Assembly: GCA_022509125.1 (NCBI GenBank)
Contig: JAFLTU010000017.1
Span: 1-44,796, forward strand
From: Muribaculaceae bacterium
GTDB lineage: Bacteria; Bacteroidota; Bacteroidia; Bacteroidales; Muribaculaceae
DNA length: 44,796 bases
Direction of reading: 5' to 3'
Shown here in pieces: positions 35,021-43,092 of this stretch; position 1 is the stretch's first letter; each line of letters opens with the position of its first letter. The translations under genes were made by a program, and so were the position numbers. The notes beneath the pieces are model-generated. The model did not search any database and was not told the origin of the DNA. It saw nothing but the letters and a program-made list of their open reading frames with translations.

Positions 35021-36817
35021 ATGGCTCCAAGAAAAAACTCTCTTCAAGACAACAATGTATTGATACGTCCTTTGGTGGCGATAAGCCGAATTGTTGTGAG
35101 TCCTCAAATTATGCAACCGGTCAAAATAGAAGATGACCAAGTGGATCGTGTCACCAAATTAATGACTGAAAAAACGGAAGTCCTTTTTTTGACAGATACT
35201 GTTGAAGAGGGTCAGGAAGACCATAATTTGGTCGACACAGGTGTGCTTTGTGTTGTGGAACGTATGATTCAAATGCCCGGAGCCCCTAATTTAGCTTTTG
35301 TAAGACCTTTGGCAAGAGCAAAATTCCTGGGTCTGGTGATAGGCCAAGATGGACCTTACGCAAGATTGACAACTTTAAAAGATATTACCGACCCAAAAAT
35401 TGTAACCCTTGAAATAAAAGCTCTTGAGGAGAGGATTTCAGAACTCTTTGAAACCATCATGCGCTTTGCCGGCGAACCGGAAAAAGTGGGTGCAAAGAAG
35501 ATTGTGGAAGACAACTCTTTGTTCCTAACCTCAAGAGTCTACGCTATGACAAATGTGGCTCCATTAGAATGGGAAGATAAGATAGAAATCCTTAAATGTG
35601 GCACATTAAAGAAACTTCTTGAAACAGTTGCTGTGATTTTTGATGAAACAGAGCAACGGATTAAACTTCAGGTCTACATCCATGAGAAAACCCATCATGA
35701 ACTTAGCCAGCAACAGAAGGAAACTTATTTGAGGGCTCATCTTCAAAATGTCAGAGAAGAACTCGGAGAAACCGACCTTAACGACCTGGATGAACTTCAA
35801 GCTAAGGCTGCTGATAAGAATTGGAGCAAAGAGGCACGTAAACATTTCGAAAAAGAATTGCAGAAACTTCGGCGATTGAATGTCAACAATCCTGAATATT
35901 CAGTGCAATATGCTTACCTTGAAACTCTTCTCGAGCTCCCCTGGAACAATTATAAAAAATCCAAGATTTCTCTAGATAAGGTGGAAGAGGTGTTAAACCG
36001 TGATCACTACGGACTCGATAAAGTTAAGGAACGAATAATGGAGTATATGGCTGTGGTCAAACTCCGTAATGATCTGAAGGCACCTATTCTTTGTCTCTAT
36101 GGCCCTCCGGGTGTAGGGAAAACCTCTATCGGCAAATCAGTGGCCGAGGCTGTTGGCAGAGAATATGCCAGAATTTCTTTAGGGGGAATGCATGATGAAG
36201 CTGAAATCCGGGGGCATCGACGCACATATATCGGGGCAATGCCGGGAAGGTTTCTCCACACTCTCTCTAAACTTTCCTCCGGTAATCCGCTTATCCTTCT
36301 TGATGAAATCGACAAGGTGGGTAAGGATTATAAGGGCGACCCCTCTTCTGCTCTTCTGGAGGCGCTGGATCCGGAACAAAACAATACATTTCATGATAAT
36401 TTCATTGATTTCCCTTACGATCTTTCGAAGGTATTGTTTATAGCAACAGCCAACGATCTCTCTTCAATCCCCCCACCATTGAGAGACCGTATGGAGGTTA
36501 TCGAAATGCCCCCATATTCCAAGGAGGAGAAAAGGGAAATAGCTGTCAGGCACCTTATAAATCAGGCACTGACGGAAAACGGGTTCAAGGAAAATGAAGT
36601 GGCATTTACACCGGACGCAATTGATACTATTATCCGGCAATACACTCAAGAAGCCGGAGTGAGACAACTTAAAATGCAGATATCAAAAATAATTCGTAAA
36701 CTTGCCCTTTTGAAGGTAAGAAAACAAAAACTTCCCGATGAAATCACCGGGAAGCTAGTCTCGCAATTTCTCGACAAGAAAGACTCTTGGCGCAATAGTC
36801 TCGGGTTTCGGGGGTAA
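35021..36817 (+). CDS. Lon-like AAA+ protein lacking the protease domain
   Basis: 598 aa, about 200 short of a normal LonA. The N-terminal Lon substrate-binding domain (about 10-215), the coiled linker (QQQKETYLRAHLQNVREELG) and the whole AAA+ module are present. Walker A is GPPGVGKT (361-368), Walker B is LILLDEID (near 425), the pore-loop region reads SLGGMHDEAEIRGHRRTYIG, sensor 1 is FIATAND, the arginine region is PPLRDRM, and sensor 2 lies in AGVRQLKMQISKIIRKLA. The frame stops just past the AAA+ lid (KDSWRNSLGFRG). The Ser-Lys catalytic dyad domain is absent. Only 51 bp separate the stop from dapL, and no frame there encodes it. Probable ATP-driven unfoldase or chaperone; not an active protease by itself. 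Confidence 0.9.
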   Translation: MAPRKNSLQDNNVLIRPLVAISRIVVSPQIMQPVKIEDDQVDRVTKLMTEKTEVLFLTDTVEEGQEDHNLVDTGVLCVVERMIQMPGAPNLAFVRPLARAKFLGLVIGQDGPYARLTTLKDITDPKIVTLEIKALEERISELFETIMRFAGEPEKVGAKKIVEDNSLFLTSRVYAMTNVAPLEWEDKIEILKCGTLKKLLETVAVIFDETEQRIKLQVYIHEKTHHELSQQQKETYLRAHLQNVREELGETDLNDLDELQAKAADKNWSKEARKHFEKELQKLRRLNVNNPEYSVQYAYLETLLELPWNNYKKSKISLDKVEEVLNRDHYGLDKVKERIMEYMAVVKLRNDLKAPILCLYGPPGVGKTSIGKSVAEAVGREYARISLGGMHDEAEIRGHRRTYIGAMPGRFLHTLSKLSSGNPLILLDEIDKVGKDYKGDPSSALLEALDPEQNNTFHDNFIDFPYDLSKVLFIATANDLSSIPPPLRDRMEVIEMPPYSKEEKREIAVRHLINQALTENGFKENEVAFTPDAIDTIIRQYTQEAGVRQLKMQISKIIRKLALLKVRKQKLPDEITGKLVSQFLDKKDSWRNSLGFRG

Positions 36818-36868
36818 CCTTCCCCTATTTTTTCTTTTATATTACCCCCTTTTTCAATTAGTTTAATC

Positions 36869-38104
36869 TCACAATTCTTTAAATCCCTTGAGAAATCGTG
36901 AGATAGCAAGTTGAGTATTCTCCCTGCTATTAAAACCTGTTAGACGGATAAATCCCTCACCCTCCCTGCCGAATCCTGAACCGGGAGTGGTAGATACCCC
37001 ACATGTCTCAAGCAATTTCTGGAACGTTTCCGTGGAACTCAAACCATATGGATTTTCGGCCCATACGTAAGGAGAATCCATTGCGCCAAAGACTTTCCAA
37101 CCACTCTCCTCAAACATTTTTCTGAGTTCCAATGCATTCTCCAAATATTGGTCTGTCATTTCTTTAACTTCTCGGCGTCCATTCTCTGTGTATAAGGCTG
37201 CAGCTCCGCATTGGGCTACATAGGAGGCTCCGTTGAATTTAGTGGTCTGACGTCGGCTCCAAAGTGCATTCAGAGTCACAGGTGTTCCATCTTTATAATA
37301 GCCCACTATCTCTTTTGGCACTATTGTGTATCCACAACGAACTCCTGTGAAGCCTCCTGTCTTAGAAAAACTCCTAACTTCGATTGCTACCTCTTTTGCG
37401 CCCGCTATTTCATATATCGACTTAGGGAGACCGGGAGTGCGAATATAAGCCTCATATGCTGAATCAAAAATTATCAAACTATTATTTTTTTTAGCGTAAT
37501 CCACCCATTTCTCTAATTCCTGATGAGACATCACGGTCCCGGTCGGATTGTTGGGGCTGCATAGATAAATAATATCAACCTTAGATTGAGGCAGCTCCGG
37601 GCTGAAGTTTTTTTCTGCCACACATTTGAAATAGTTGACTCGGTTGTATCGCCCATCTATAAGAGAGCCGGCCCTCCCGTCTATGACATTATCATCTATG
37701 TAAGCCGGATAAGAGGGATCCATAACGCCAATGACACTATCTTGTGAAAGAATATCCCCCAAGTTGCCAAGATCGCATTTTGCTCCGTCGCTAATAAAGA
37801 TTTCAGAGCTGTCAATGGGAAGGTTTCTTTCGCGATAATCTTTTTGAGCTATCACCTCCCTCAAAAATGAATAACCCTGTTCAGGTCCGTAACCCTTGAA
37901 ACTTTCAGGTTTGGAAAGTTGATCCACAGCCTCTTTCATGGCTCTTGCAACCGACTTAGGTAACGGACCCGGAATATCGCCGATATCCATCCTAATCAAA
38001 GGTAAAACTCCCTTCTCTTCCTTATATTTTGACAATATGCGACTTATCTGAGTAAACAAATAAACACTCGGCAGTTCTTGAAAATTATCATTTACTCTTA
38101 TCAT
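36869..38104 (-). CDS. dapL: LL-diaminopimelate aminotransferase
   Basis: 411-aa class I/II PLP aminotransferase that converts tetrahydrodipicolinate plus glutamate directly to LL-diaminopimelate. Family markers are YLFTQISR near the start, IRMDIGDIPGPLP, FKGYGPEQGYSFLRE, YLCSPNNPTGTVM and the PLP-lysine segment EVRSFSKTGGFTGVRCGY. The last two fit DapL and not aspartate aminotransferase. It lies 11 nt after dapF, whose product is the next enzyme in the pathway, so the pair makes meso-diaminopimelate for lysine and peptidoglycan. It converges with the lon-like gene. Confidence 0.95.
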   Translation of the reverse strand: MIRVNDNFQELPSVYLFTQISRILSKYKEEKGVLPLIRMDIGDIPGPLPKSVARAMKEAVDQLSKPESFKGYGPEQGYSFLREVIAQKDYRERNLPIDSSEIFISDGAKCDLGNLGDILSQDSVIGVMDPSYPAYIDDNVIDGRAGSLIDGRYNRVNYFKCVAEKNFSPELPQSKVDIIYLCSPNNPTGTVMSHQELEKWVDYAKKNNSLIIFDSAYEAYIRTPGLPKSIYEIAGAKEVAIEVRSFSKTGGFTGVRCGYTIVPKEIVGYYKDGTPVTLNALWSRRQTTKFNGASYVAQCGAAALYTENGRREVKEMTDQYLENALELRKMFEESGWKVFGAMDSPYVWAENPYGLSSTETFQKLLETCGVSTTPGSGFGREGEGFIRLTGFNSRENTQLAISRFLKGFKEL

Positions 38105-38115
38105 TTTCGGTTTCT

Positions 38116-38991
38116 TTATAAATAAAATTTTCCTTCACATACGAATTCGGCCGGACCGGTCATTTTAACCCGATTGGAGTTCTTATCATAGCTTATTTTC
38201 AAATCGCCTCCACGAAGTGTCACCTTGATTTCATCCTCAGTGAAACCTTTTCGATAGGAAGCAACTGCGGCAGCACATGCTCCTGTGCCACAAGCCAAAG
38301 TCTCCCCTGAACCTCTCTCCCATACTCTCACCCTTATTTCTTTGGGGCCTACAATTTTCACAAATTCAATATTGGCTCTGTCAGGCCATATTTCATGTCG
38401 CTCAAGTGAAGGCCCTATAGTCTGTAAGTCAAGGCTTTCAACATCTTCAACAAAAATTACTCCATGGGGATTGCCCATTCCCACTCCTGTGGTGGAAAAA
38501 GTCTTACCTGCTGAATATAATAGCTCATCTGCCATTTCCTCATCCTTTGATCCGGCAGCAGGGATTTCTCCCCTTTTAAAATAAGGAGAACCCATGTCTA
38601 CTTCCACACTTTCAATCTGGTTGTCTGCCCCCCTGATGAGCTTCAGATGCCTTATTCCACTGTTGGTTTCAATTTCAAGAGATGTCTTTTTGGTGAAACC
38701 GCGATCATAGAGATATTTGCCCACACATCTTATACCATTGCCACACATCTTGGCCTCTGAGCCGTCAGAATTGAAAATCCGCATTCGGAAATCACTCTTT
38801 TCTGAAGGTAAAATCAAAATTAATCCGTCACTTCCCACTCCGAAATGGCGGTCGCTGATTTTTCTTGTTAAAGATGGTAAATTTTCCTCTGTCAACCATG
38901 AGGGAGTCTCTCCCCTGAGGCAATCCATATAAACATAGTCGTTGCCGATCCCATGCATCTTGACAAAGGGAACTTCTCTTTTAGATTTCAT
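38116..38991 (-). CDS. dapF: Diaminopimelate epimerase
   Basis: 291-aa cofactor-free racemase turning LL-diaminopimelate into the meso form. Both catalytic cysteines are present: MCGNGIRCVGKY (first Cys) and GSGETLACGTGACAAAVA (second Cys). The N-terminal KMHGIGNDYVYMD and FGVGSDGLIL segments are conserved. Normal length. First gene of the dapF-dapL operon, with a promoter box at 39050-39057 and an inverted repeat in its leader. Confidence 0.97.
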   Translation of the reverse strand: MKSKREVPFVKMHGIGNDYVYMDCLRGETPSWLTEENLPSLTRKISDRHFGVGSDGLILILPSEKSDFRMRIFNSDGSEAKMCGNGIRCVGKYLYDRGFTKKTSLEIETNSGIRHLKLIRGADNQIESVEVDMGSPYFKRGEIPAAGSKDEEMADELLYSAGKTFSTTGVGMGNPHGVIFVEDVESLDLQTIGPSLERHEIWPDRANIEFVKIVGPKEIRVRVWERGSGETLACGTGACAAAVASYRKGFTEDEIKVTLRGGDLKISYDKNSNRVKMTGPAEFVCEGKFYL

Positions 38992-39000
38992 ATTGCAAGG

Positions 39001-39044
39001 AAAACTTCATTAATAATTGAAATTTGTAAGAAAAGTGAAGTTTT
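39001..39044. repeat. Inverted repeat in the dapF leader
   Basis: AAAACTTCA (39001-39009) and TGAAGTTTT (39036-39044) are perfect 9-bp inverted copies with a 26-nt AT-rich spacer. They lie between the predicted transcription start and the dapF ATG, so the RNA could fold into a hairpin. Protein operator or mRNA structure are both possible. Confidence 0.5.
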
Positions 39045-39049
39045 GCCTG

Positions 39050-39057
39050 CAAATTTA
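39050..39057 (-). promoter_or_regulatory. -7 promoter box of the dapF-dapL operon
   Basis: TAAATTTG on the minus strand, a full match, giving a leader of about 50 nt that includes the inverted repeat at 39001-39044. Confidence 0.48.
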
Positions 39058-39084
39058 TATTTTATTTTGTAATCCCACAAGCTT

Positions 39085-39948
39085 TTAGGGTTCCGGGATA
39101 CCCCCAGAGACATAGGGGTCGCCATGGCCAATCTCTTCTATGGGCTCCTCTAGTTTTTGAGTGTGGATCGGAAGGGTGTAAATTAAAGAAAATCCTGCAC
39201 TGAGGGCTCCTGTGCCATATCCCGGCACGAACCATGGACGCGAATTTTGAGGCAAACTTTGTTTCATCTTGAATCCATAGCGTATATTCCATCCCAAGGA
39301 AAACCATTTCCAGATTTTCACTTTAATTCCGGCTACAGCCTGACCGTAAAAAACACTTGCACGTTGGTCGGTTATCGAAAAATGATTGCTTTGACCCCAA
39401 TAATTCGAATTTATGGTGACATCATTGATGTCGTATTTAAAGGAACTGAACCCGAACCGCAATCCTAAATAAACCTGATAGTCGGGATTGCTTTTATACA
39501 TGAAATTATAATTCATTCCAAGTTTCCCATAAAATGAGGGTTTCCCTTGATAATGAAAATTTTTGTCAACAGGTTTATTGTCAGCAAATCCTAAACCCAA
39601 CTCTATCAATGGTTCAAACCAATTATGAAGCGACAAAGAGGCCTGTAGGTCATAGCTGGAATGGCTCTGACCAAAAAGCGACATCAATCCGTCGAAAAAG
39701 TTGAAGCCCACACTTGCTGAATAAAGCAATGGATAAACGGGACGTGGCCTAACACTCACTACGGTGTCGAGTTCGGCCATGAATAAAACCGGTTCATCCA
39801 GAGGATTGCCATGTTGGTCGTAATAATGAAGAGTAGGTTGAGCCGGTTTGTTGGGATCATTGTCAACAGGAGTGATCTTCTTCTGGGCCAGGGCACAAAG
39901 AGCTCCGACTGTCAGAAAGATAATCAATATGTAAAACCTCGTTTTCAA
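39085..39948 (-). CDS. DUF6048-family outer-membrane beta-barrel-like protein
   Basis: 287 aa with a signal peptide ending ALCALAQ (about residue 21). A short Pro/Asp-rich stretch precedes alternating beta strands with many aromatic residues: LLYSASVGFNFFDGLMSLFG, FYGKLGMNYNFMYKSNPDYQVYLGLRFGF and GAGSLI-like late strands. This fits a small outer-membrane barrel. It resembles the Bacteroidetes DUF6048 family, which commonly follows a DUF6452 gene, as here. The last 25 residues extend past the barrel (EEPIEEIGHGDP). Function unknown. Last of a four-gene minus-strand block. Confidence 0.78.
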   Translation of the reverse strand: MKTRFYILIIFLTVGALCALAQKKITPVDNDPNKPAQPTLHYYDQHGNPLDEPVLFMAELDTVVSVRPRPVYPLLYSASVGFNFFDGLMSLFGQSHSSYDLQASLSLHNWFEPLIELGLGFADNKPVDKNFHYQGKPSFYGKLGMNYNFMYKSNPDYQVYLGLRFGFSSFKYDINDVTINSNYWGQSNHFSITDQRASVFYGQAVAGIKVKIWKWFSLGWNIRYGFKMKQSLPQNSRPWFVPGYGTGALSAGFSLIYTLPIHTQKLEEPIEEIGHGDPYVSGGIPEP

Positions 39949-40000
39949 TTTTAATATTTTACAATATGCAACCTATTCTCTATCCAATAATCTAAAATTC

Positions 40001-40555
40001 TCACTCCTCTTCTTCTCCTACCCTGAAATATATTTTAAGGTTTTCAATATTGGCATTCGTGATCTCTCCTGTAGGACAAACTACTGAGTCGATAATGTTA
40101 GTGGTGTAATCTATCGACTTCATTTTATAATAATAAACCGTTCCACATGCGGAAGATACAAACATTGGAAGGATATCATAATTAAATGTAATAATATCAT
40201 TTACAGCGTATTGGCCTAAGAGACCTGTGAGATAATAGATGGCGTAGGTTGTCGACTCCTGATCGATACGGAAGGGCAAGTAGACCTCTGAAAGCCCTCT
40301 GACTGAATCGATGAGTATACTATCTCCGGGTGCTCCCACTCCGAAAATAGTGATAGAATCCAGGGCTATGCTTGCAGGAACCTCCTGACTGCTATAAAAA
40401 CCGGCCAAAGGCAAAGAGTTCTGATTGTCATAACATTCCGATGTGGAACATCCGGCTGCTACTCCTGTTAAGCCACCGATGATCATCAACGGAGCTCCTA
40501 TTCGCCTAAGACATCTCCATTTATTCTTGTGCTGACAGCCTTTTCGCTTTTTCAT
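40001..40555 (-). CDS. DUF6452-family lipoprotein
   Basis: 184 aa. A highly basic N-terminus (KKRKGCQHKNKWRCLRRIG) leads into a hydrophobic segment ending GVAAGC, a lipobox with Cys36 as the probable lipidated residue. The mature part is beta-rich, with ESTTYAIYYL and a late CGTVYYYKM strand, and contains two Cys that may pair. It matches what I know of DUF6452, partner of DUF6048. It ends in an acidic EEEE run. 45 nt downstream of it the glycosyltransferase gene block begins on the same strand, upstream in transcription. Function unknown. Confidence 0.78.
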   Translation of the reverse strand: MKKRKGCQHKNKWRCLRRIGAPLMIIGGLTGVAAGCSTSECYDNQNSLPLAGFYSSQEVPASIALDSITIFGVGAPGDSILIDSVRGLSEVYLPFRIDQESTTYAIYYLTGLLGQYAVNDIITFNYDILPMFVSSACGTVYYYKMKSIDYTTNIIDSVVCPTGEITNANIENLKIYFRVGEEEE

Positions 40556-40608
40556 TCGTCTAAAAATCTTCCCCGGTCCTTGTTTCCCTATGATATCTCA
40601 TCTATTCT

Positions 40609-41565
40609 TTAATCCCCAATCCTTTCGGCGATTTTATAGGAATTGCGTTCAGAAGAATTTCTGATTATTAGCTCACCCATAAATCCTGTCAGGAAAAATT
40701 GTAGGCCCATAATCATAGATGCCAATGATAAATAGAAATAGACAGATTTTGTAAGATAAAAATGAAAATTCGGATTGCCGATGCTCACTAATTTCAAGAT
40801 TATCACAGTCAGAACAGCCACAAATCCAATTAGAAACATGAAAGAGCCAAGAAGTCCGAATATATGCATAGGCTTAACGCCAAATTTGGTCTGAAACCAG
40901 AGAGTGCCCAAATCGAGATATCCGTTTACAAATCGGTCAAGACCGAATTTTGTATGGCCATATTTACGAGCCTGATGTTTCACCTCCTTCTCTCCAATAT
41001 GACCGTATCCGGCATTTTTAGCAAGATAGGGGATGTAACGGTGCATGTCGCCATACACTTCTATATTTTTCACTACCTGACTCCGGTAGGCTTTAAGTCC
41101 GCAATTGAAATCATGAAGGTTTTTTATCCCGCTTACCCTTCTGGCAGTCGCATTGAATAGTTTGGTGGGTAGAGTTTTCGACAAGGGGTCATATCTCTTT
41201 TTCTTCCATCCCGACACCAAGTCGTAGCCCTCTTCCTTAATCATTCTGTAAAGCTCCGGAATTTCATCAGGACTGTCTTGCAAATCGGCATCCATTGTAA
41301 TCACTACATCGCCCCTCGCTTCCTGGAAACCCGTATGCAGCGCCGGAGATTTCCCATAATTACGGCTAAAACGTATAGCTCTAATATTTGGATTTATCTC
41401 CGACAATTTCCTGATCTGATAAAACGAGCCATCGGTGCTCCCATCGTCGATGAATATGATTTCATAAGTAAATCCGTTTGACTTCATCACTCTCTCGATC
41501 CACGATGTAAGCTCCGGAAGAGACTCTTCTTCGTTATATAAAGGAATTACAACGGAAATATCCAT
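40609..41565 (-). CDS. Membrane-associated family 2 glycosyltransferase (polyprenyl-phosphate type)
   Basis: 318 aa. The N-terminal GT2 domain (about 1-220) has VVIPLYNEEESLPEL, FIDDGSTDGS and DADLQDSPDEIPEL with the metal-binding DAD. The LHDFNCGLKAYR segment is typical of dolichol/undecaprenyl-phosphate sugar transferases such as ArnC and GtrB. Two C-terminal membrane helices (about 235-262 and 275-305) anchor it. It likely loads a sugar onto undecaprenyl phosphate in the inner membrane. It starts 2 nt after the DUF4199 stop, so the two are co-translated. Confidence 0.92.
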   Translation of the reverse strand: MDISVVIPLYNEEESLPELTSWIERVMKSNGFTYEIIFIDDGSTDGSFYQIRKLSEINPNIRAIRFSRNYGKSPALHTGFQEARGDVVITMDADLQDSPDEIPELYRMIKEEGYDLVSGWKKKRYDPLSKTLPTKLFNATARRVSGIKNLHDFNCGLKAYRSQVVKNIEVYGDMHRYIPYLAKNAGYGHIGEKEVKHQARKYGHTKFGLDRFVNGYLDLGTLWFQTKFGVKPMHIFGLLGSFMFLIGFVAVLTVIILKLVSIGNPNFHFYLTKSVYFYLSLASMIMGLQFFLTGFMGELIIRNSSERNSYKIAERIGD

Positions 41566-41567
41566 TC

Positions 41568-42110
41568 TTAAGCTGGAAATTCTCTGGCCACCTTAGACGA
41601 CCTGCTCATGATCAAGGCCATTAAGAGTGATAGGATGGAACCGCAAAAACACGTGAACCAAGCCATCGTTGTCAGAAATTGCAAACCTGTAGGAAGCAAA
41701 TGAGCATCCATTGCTCGGCGCATCATTTCAACCGAATTTTCATACTCCCCTGCCAAGGGTGATGACTCTATGGCTGTCAAGGCATTCCCCACATAAAGGC
41801 CCACAAAATCCGGTTCTATAAACACGATGTATAAAGCCGACAAAAACATGCAGATCAAAGTGCCGAAGATTACACTATAAATACCTCCAAGCCAAAGTGA
41901 AGAAAATTTATTATAGGAGGGTTCCAGACGACTGATACGCTTGACTTGAAACCATAAAACCACCGGGAAACCCAACATTAACGGGAGCATAAACATCGGA
42001 GCAATCGGAAATTTAACGCTCGTAAGAAGACACATTGACATCAGGGTCAAATACAAGCCTATAGGCAAACCGGCCTCCGAGGCATATTTATATATCGATT
42101 TCTTTTGCAT
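41568..42110 (-). CDS. DUF4199-family integral membrane protein
   Basis: 180 aa with four predicted membrane helices (about 15-35, 38-54, 72-95 and 143-168) and a loop between helices 3 and 4 rich in acidic residues. This is the layout of DUF4199, a Bacteroidetes family that commonly precedes a GT2 gene. Function unknown; the tight pairing suggests it supports the glycosyltransferase, for example as a flippase partner, but this is inference. The ATG at 42110 is 4 nt after a perfect -7 box. Confidence 0.85.
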   Translation of the reverse strand: MQKKSIYKYASEAGLPIGLYLTLMSMCLLTSVKFPIAPMFMLPLMLGFPVVLWFQVKRISRLEPSYNKFSSLWLGGIYSVIFGTLICMFLSALYIVFIEPDFVGLYVGNALTAIESSPLAGEYENSVEMMRRAMDAHLLPTGLQFLTTMAWFTCFCGSILSLLMALIMSRSSKVAREFPA

Positions 42111-42114
42111 GCCA

Positions 42115-42144
42115 CAAATTTAATTATTTTTCCTCTCATTTCAA
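42115..42144 (-). promoter_or_regulatory. Promoter of the DUF4199-GT2-DUF6452-DUF6048 block
   Basis: TTG (42144 to 42142), exactly 19 nt spacer, then TAAATTTG (42122 to 42115). Both elements fit the Bacteroidetes sigma-ABfr promoter. The ATG follows after only TGGC, predicting a leaderless mRNA. Confidence 0.62.
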
Positions 42145-42187
42145 CGTTTACTCCCTCCCTTTTATTTCTAGCCTCACCCTTTTTCAT

Positions 42188-42195
42188 TATTTTTG
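42188..42195 (+). promoter_or_regulatory. -7 promoter box of the nuclease gene
   Basis: TATTTTTG, a full match, 24 nt before the ATG at 42220. It may also serve mnmE. Confidence 0.45.
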
Positions 42196-42219
42196 CATCT
42201 GATCCAAGACAATCCTTTG

Positions 42220-43053
42220 ATGAACAGTCTTCCGAAATTGGCCCTTTGTGGCATTATCGCTTGCGCCATCGTTATCGCCGTTGGCCTTTATCTCGCATTC
42301 AGTTCCGACGCAAATACAAACAGGGTTGAAACTTCTTTACAAGTCAACTCTGCAAAAAAATTTTACCCGGGGCTCGAAACGGTCACTCTTCCCGAAAACC
42401 TCCCTAAGCAAGTAAAAGAGTATACGGGATTTACAATTTCCTTCAATAAAGATAACCACACTCCCAACTATGTAGCCTGGGAGTTGCTCGGTTCGGAAGT
42501 GACCAATGAGAAAAGTCGCTCAAACAATTTCTGGCAAGACCCTGAAATAGAAGGATGTCCGGCTCATCGGGATTATTCATATTCTGGTTTCGATCGGGGA
42601 CACATGTGTCCGGCTGCCGACCAAAAATGGAGCCAACAAGCCATGGAAGATTGTTTTGTGATGGCAAATATGTGTCCCCAAGACCATAGCCTGAACGCCG
42701 GAGCTTGGAACACTCTCGAAAACAAAGAAAGACAATGGGCTCTCCGCGACTCTGCAATCATGATTATAGCCGGACCTATCTATCAACCCTCCAACACAAA
42801 AAGAATCGGAGAGGCTGGAGTGAGAGTACCATCGGCTTTCTTCAAGGCATTTCTTGCCCCCTATGTTGAGGAACCCAGAGCAATTGCTTTTGTTTATCCA
42901 AATATGTCAGCGCCAGGCAACATGCAAGATTATGCTATGTCGATAGACGACCTGGAAGATATCACGGGGTATGATTTCTTCCCTTCTCTACCCGATGAAA
43001 TTGAAAACAAAGTAGAGGCTTCATTCTCATTCAAAGAATGGAATAGAAGATAA
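42220..43053 (+). CDS. DNA/RNA non-specific endonuclease
   Basis: 277 aa from the ATG at 42220; a TTG at 42193 lies inside the promoter region and is rejected. The N-terminal hydrophobic segment (about 8-28) is a signal or anchor. The beta-beta-alpha-metal nuclease core has the catalytic DRGH in GFDRGHMCPAAD, then the metal Asn/Glu region NMCPQDHSLNAGAWNTLE. This is the NucA/EndoG family, acting outside the cytoplasm on DNA and RNA, perhaps for nucleotide scavenging. 39 nt before mnmE. Confidence 0.93.
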   Translation: MNSLPKLALCGIIACAIVIAVGLYLAFSSDANTNRVETSLQVNSAKKFYPGLETVTLPENLPKQVKEYTGFTISFNKDNHTPNYVAWELLGSEVTNEKSRSNNFWQDPEIEGCPAHRDYSYSGFDRGHMCPAADQKWSQQAMEDCFVMANMCPQDHSLNAGAWNTLENKERQWALRDSAIMIIAGPIYQPSNTKRIGEAGVRVPSAFFKAFLAPYVEEPRAIAFVYPNMSAPGNMQDYAMSIDDLEDITGYDFFPSLPDEIENKVEASFSFKEWNRR

Positions 43054-43092
43054 GTATCCTCACTCTTCTTTTTCGTCTACAAATAATTCAAT

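Noticed and set aside
36818-36868. Frameshifted Lon protease domain after the lon-like stop
   Set aside because: The gap is 51 bp of T-rich non-coding sequence, followed by an intact convergent dapL. There is no room for about 200 residues.
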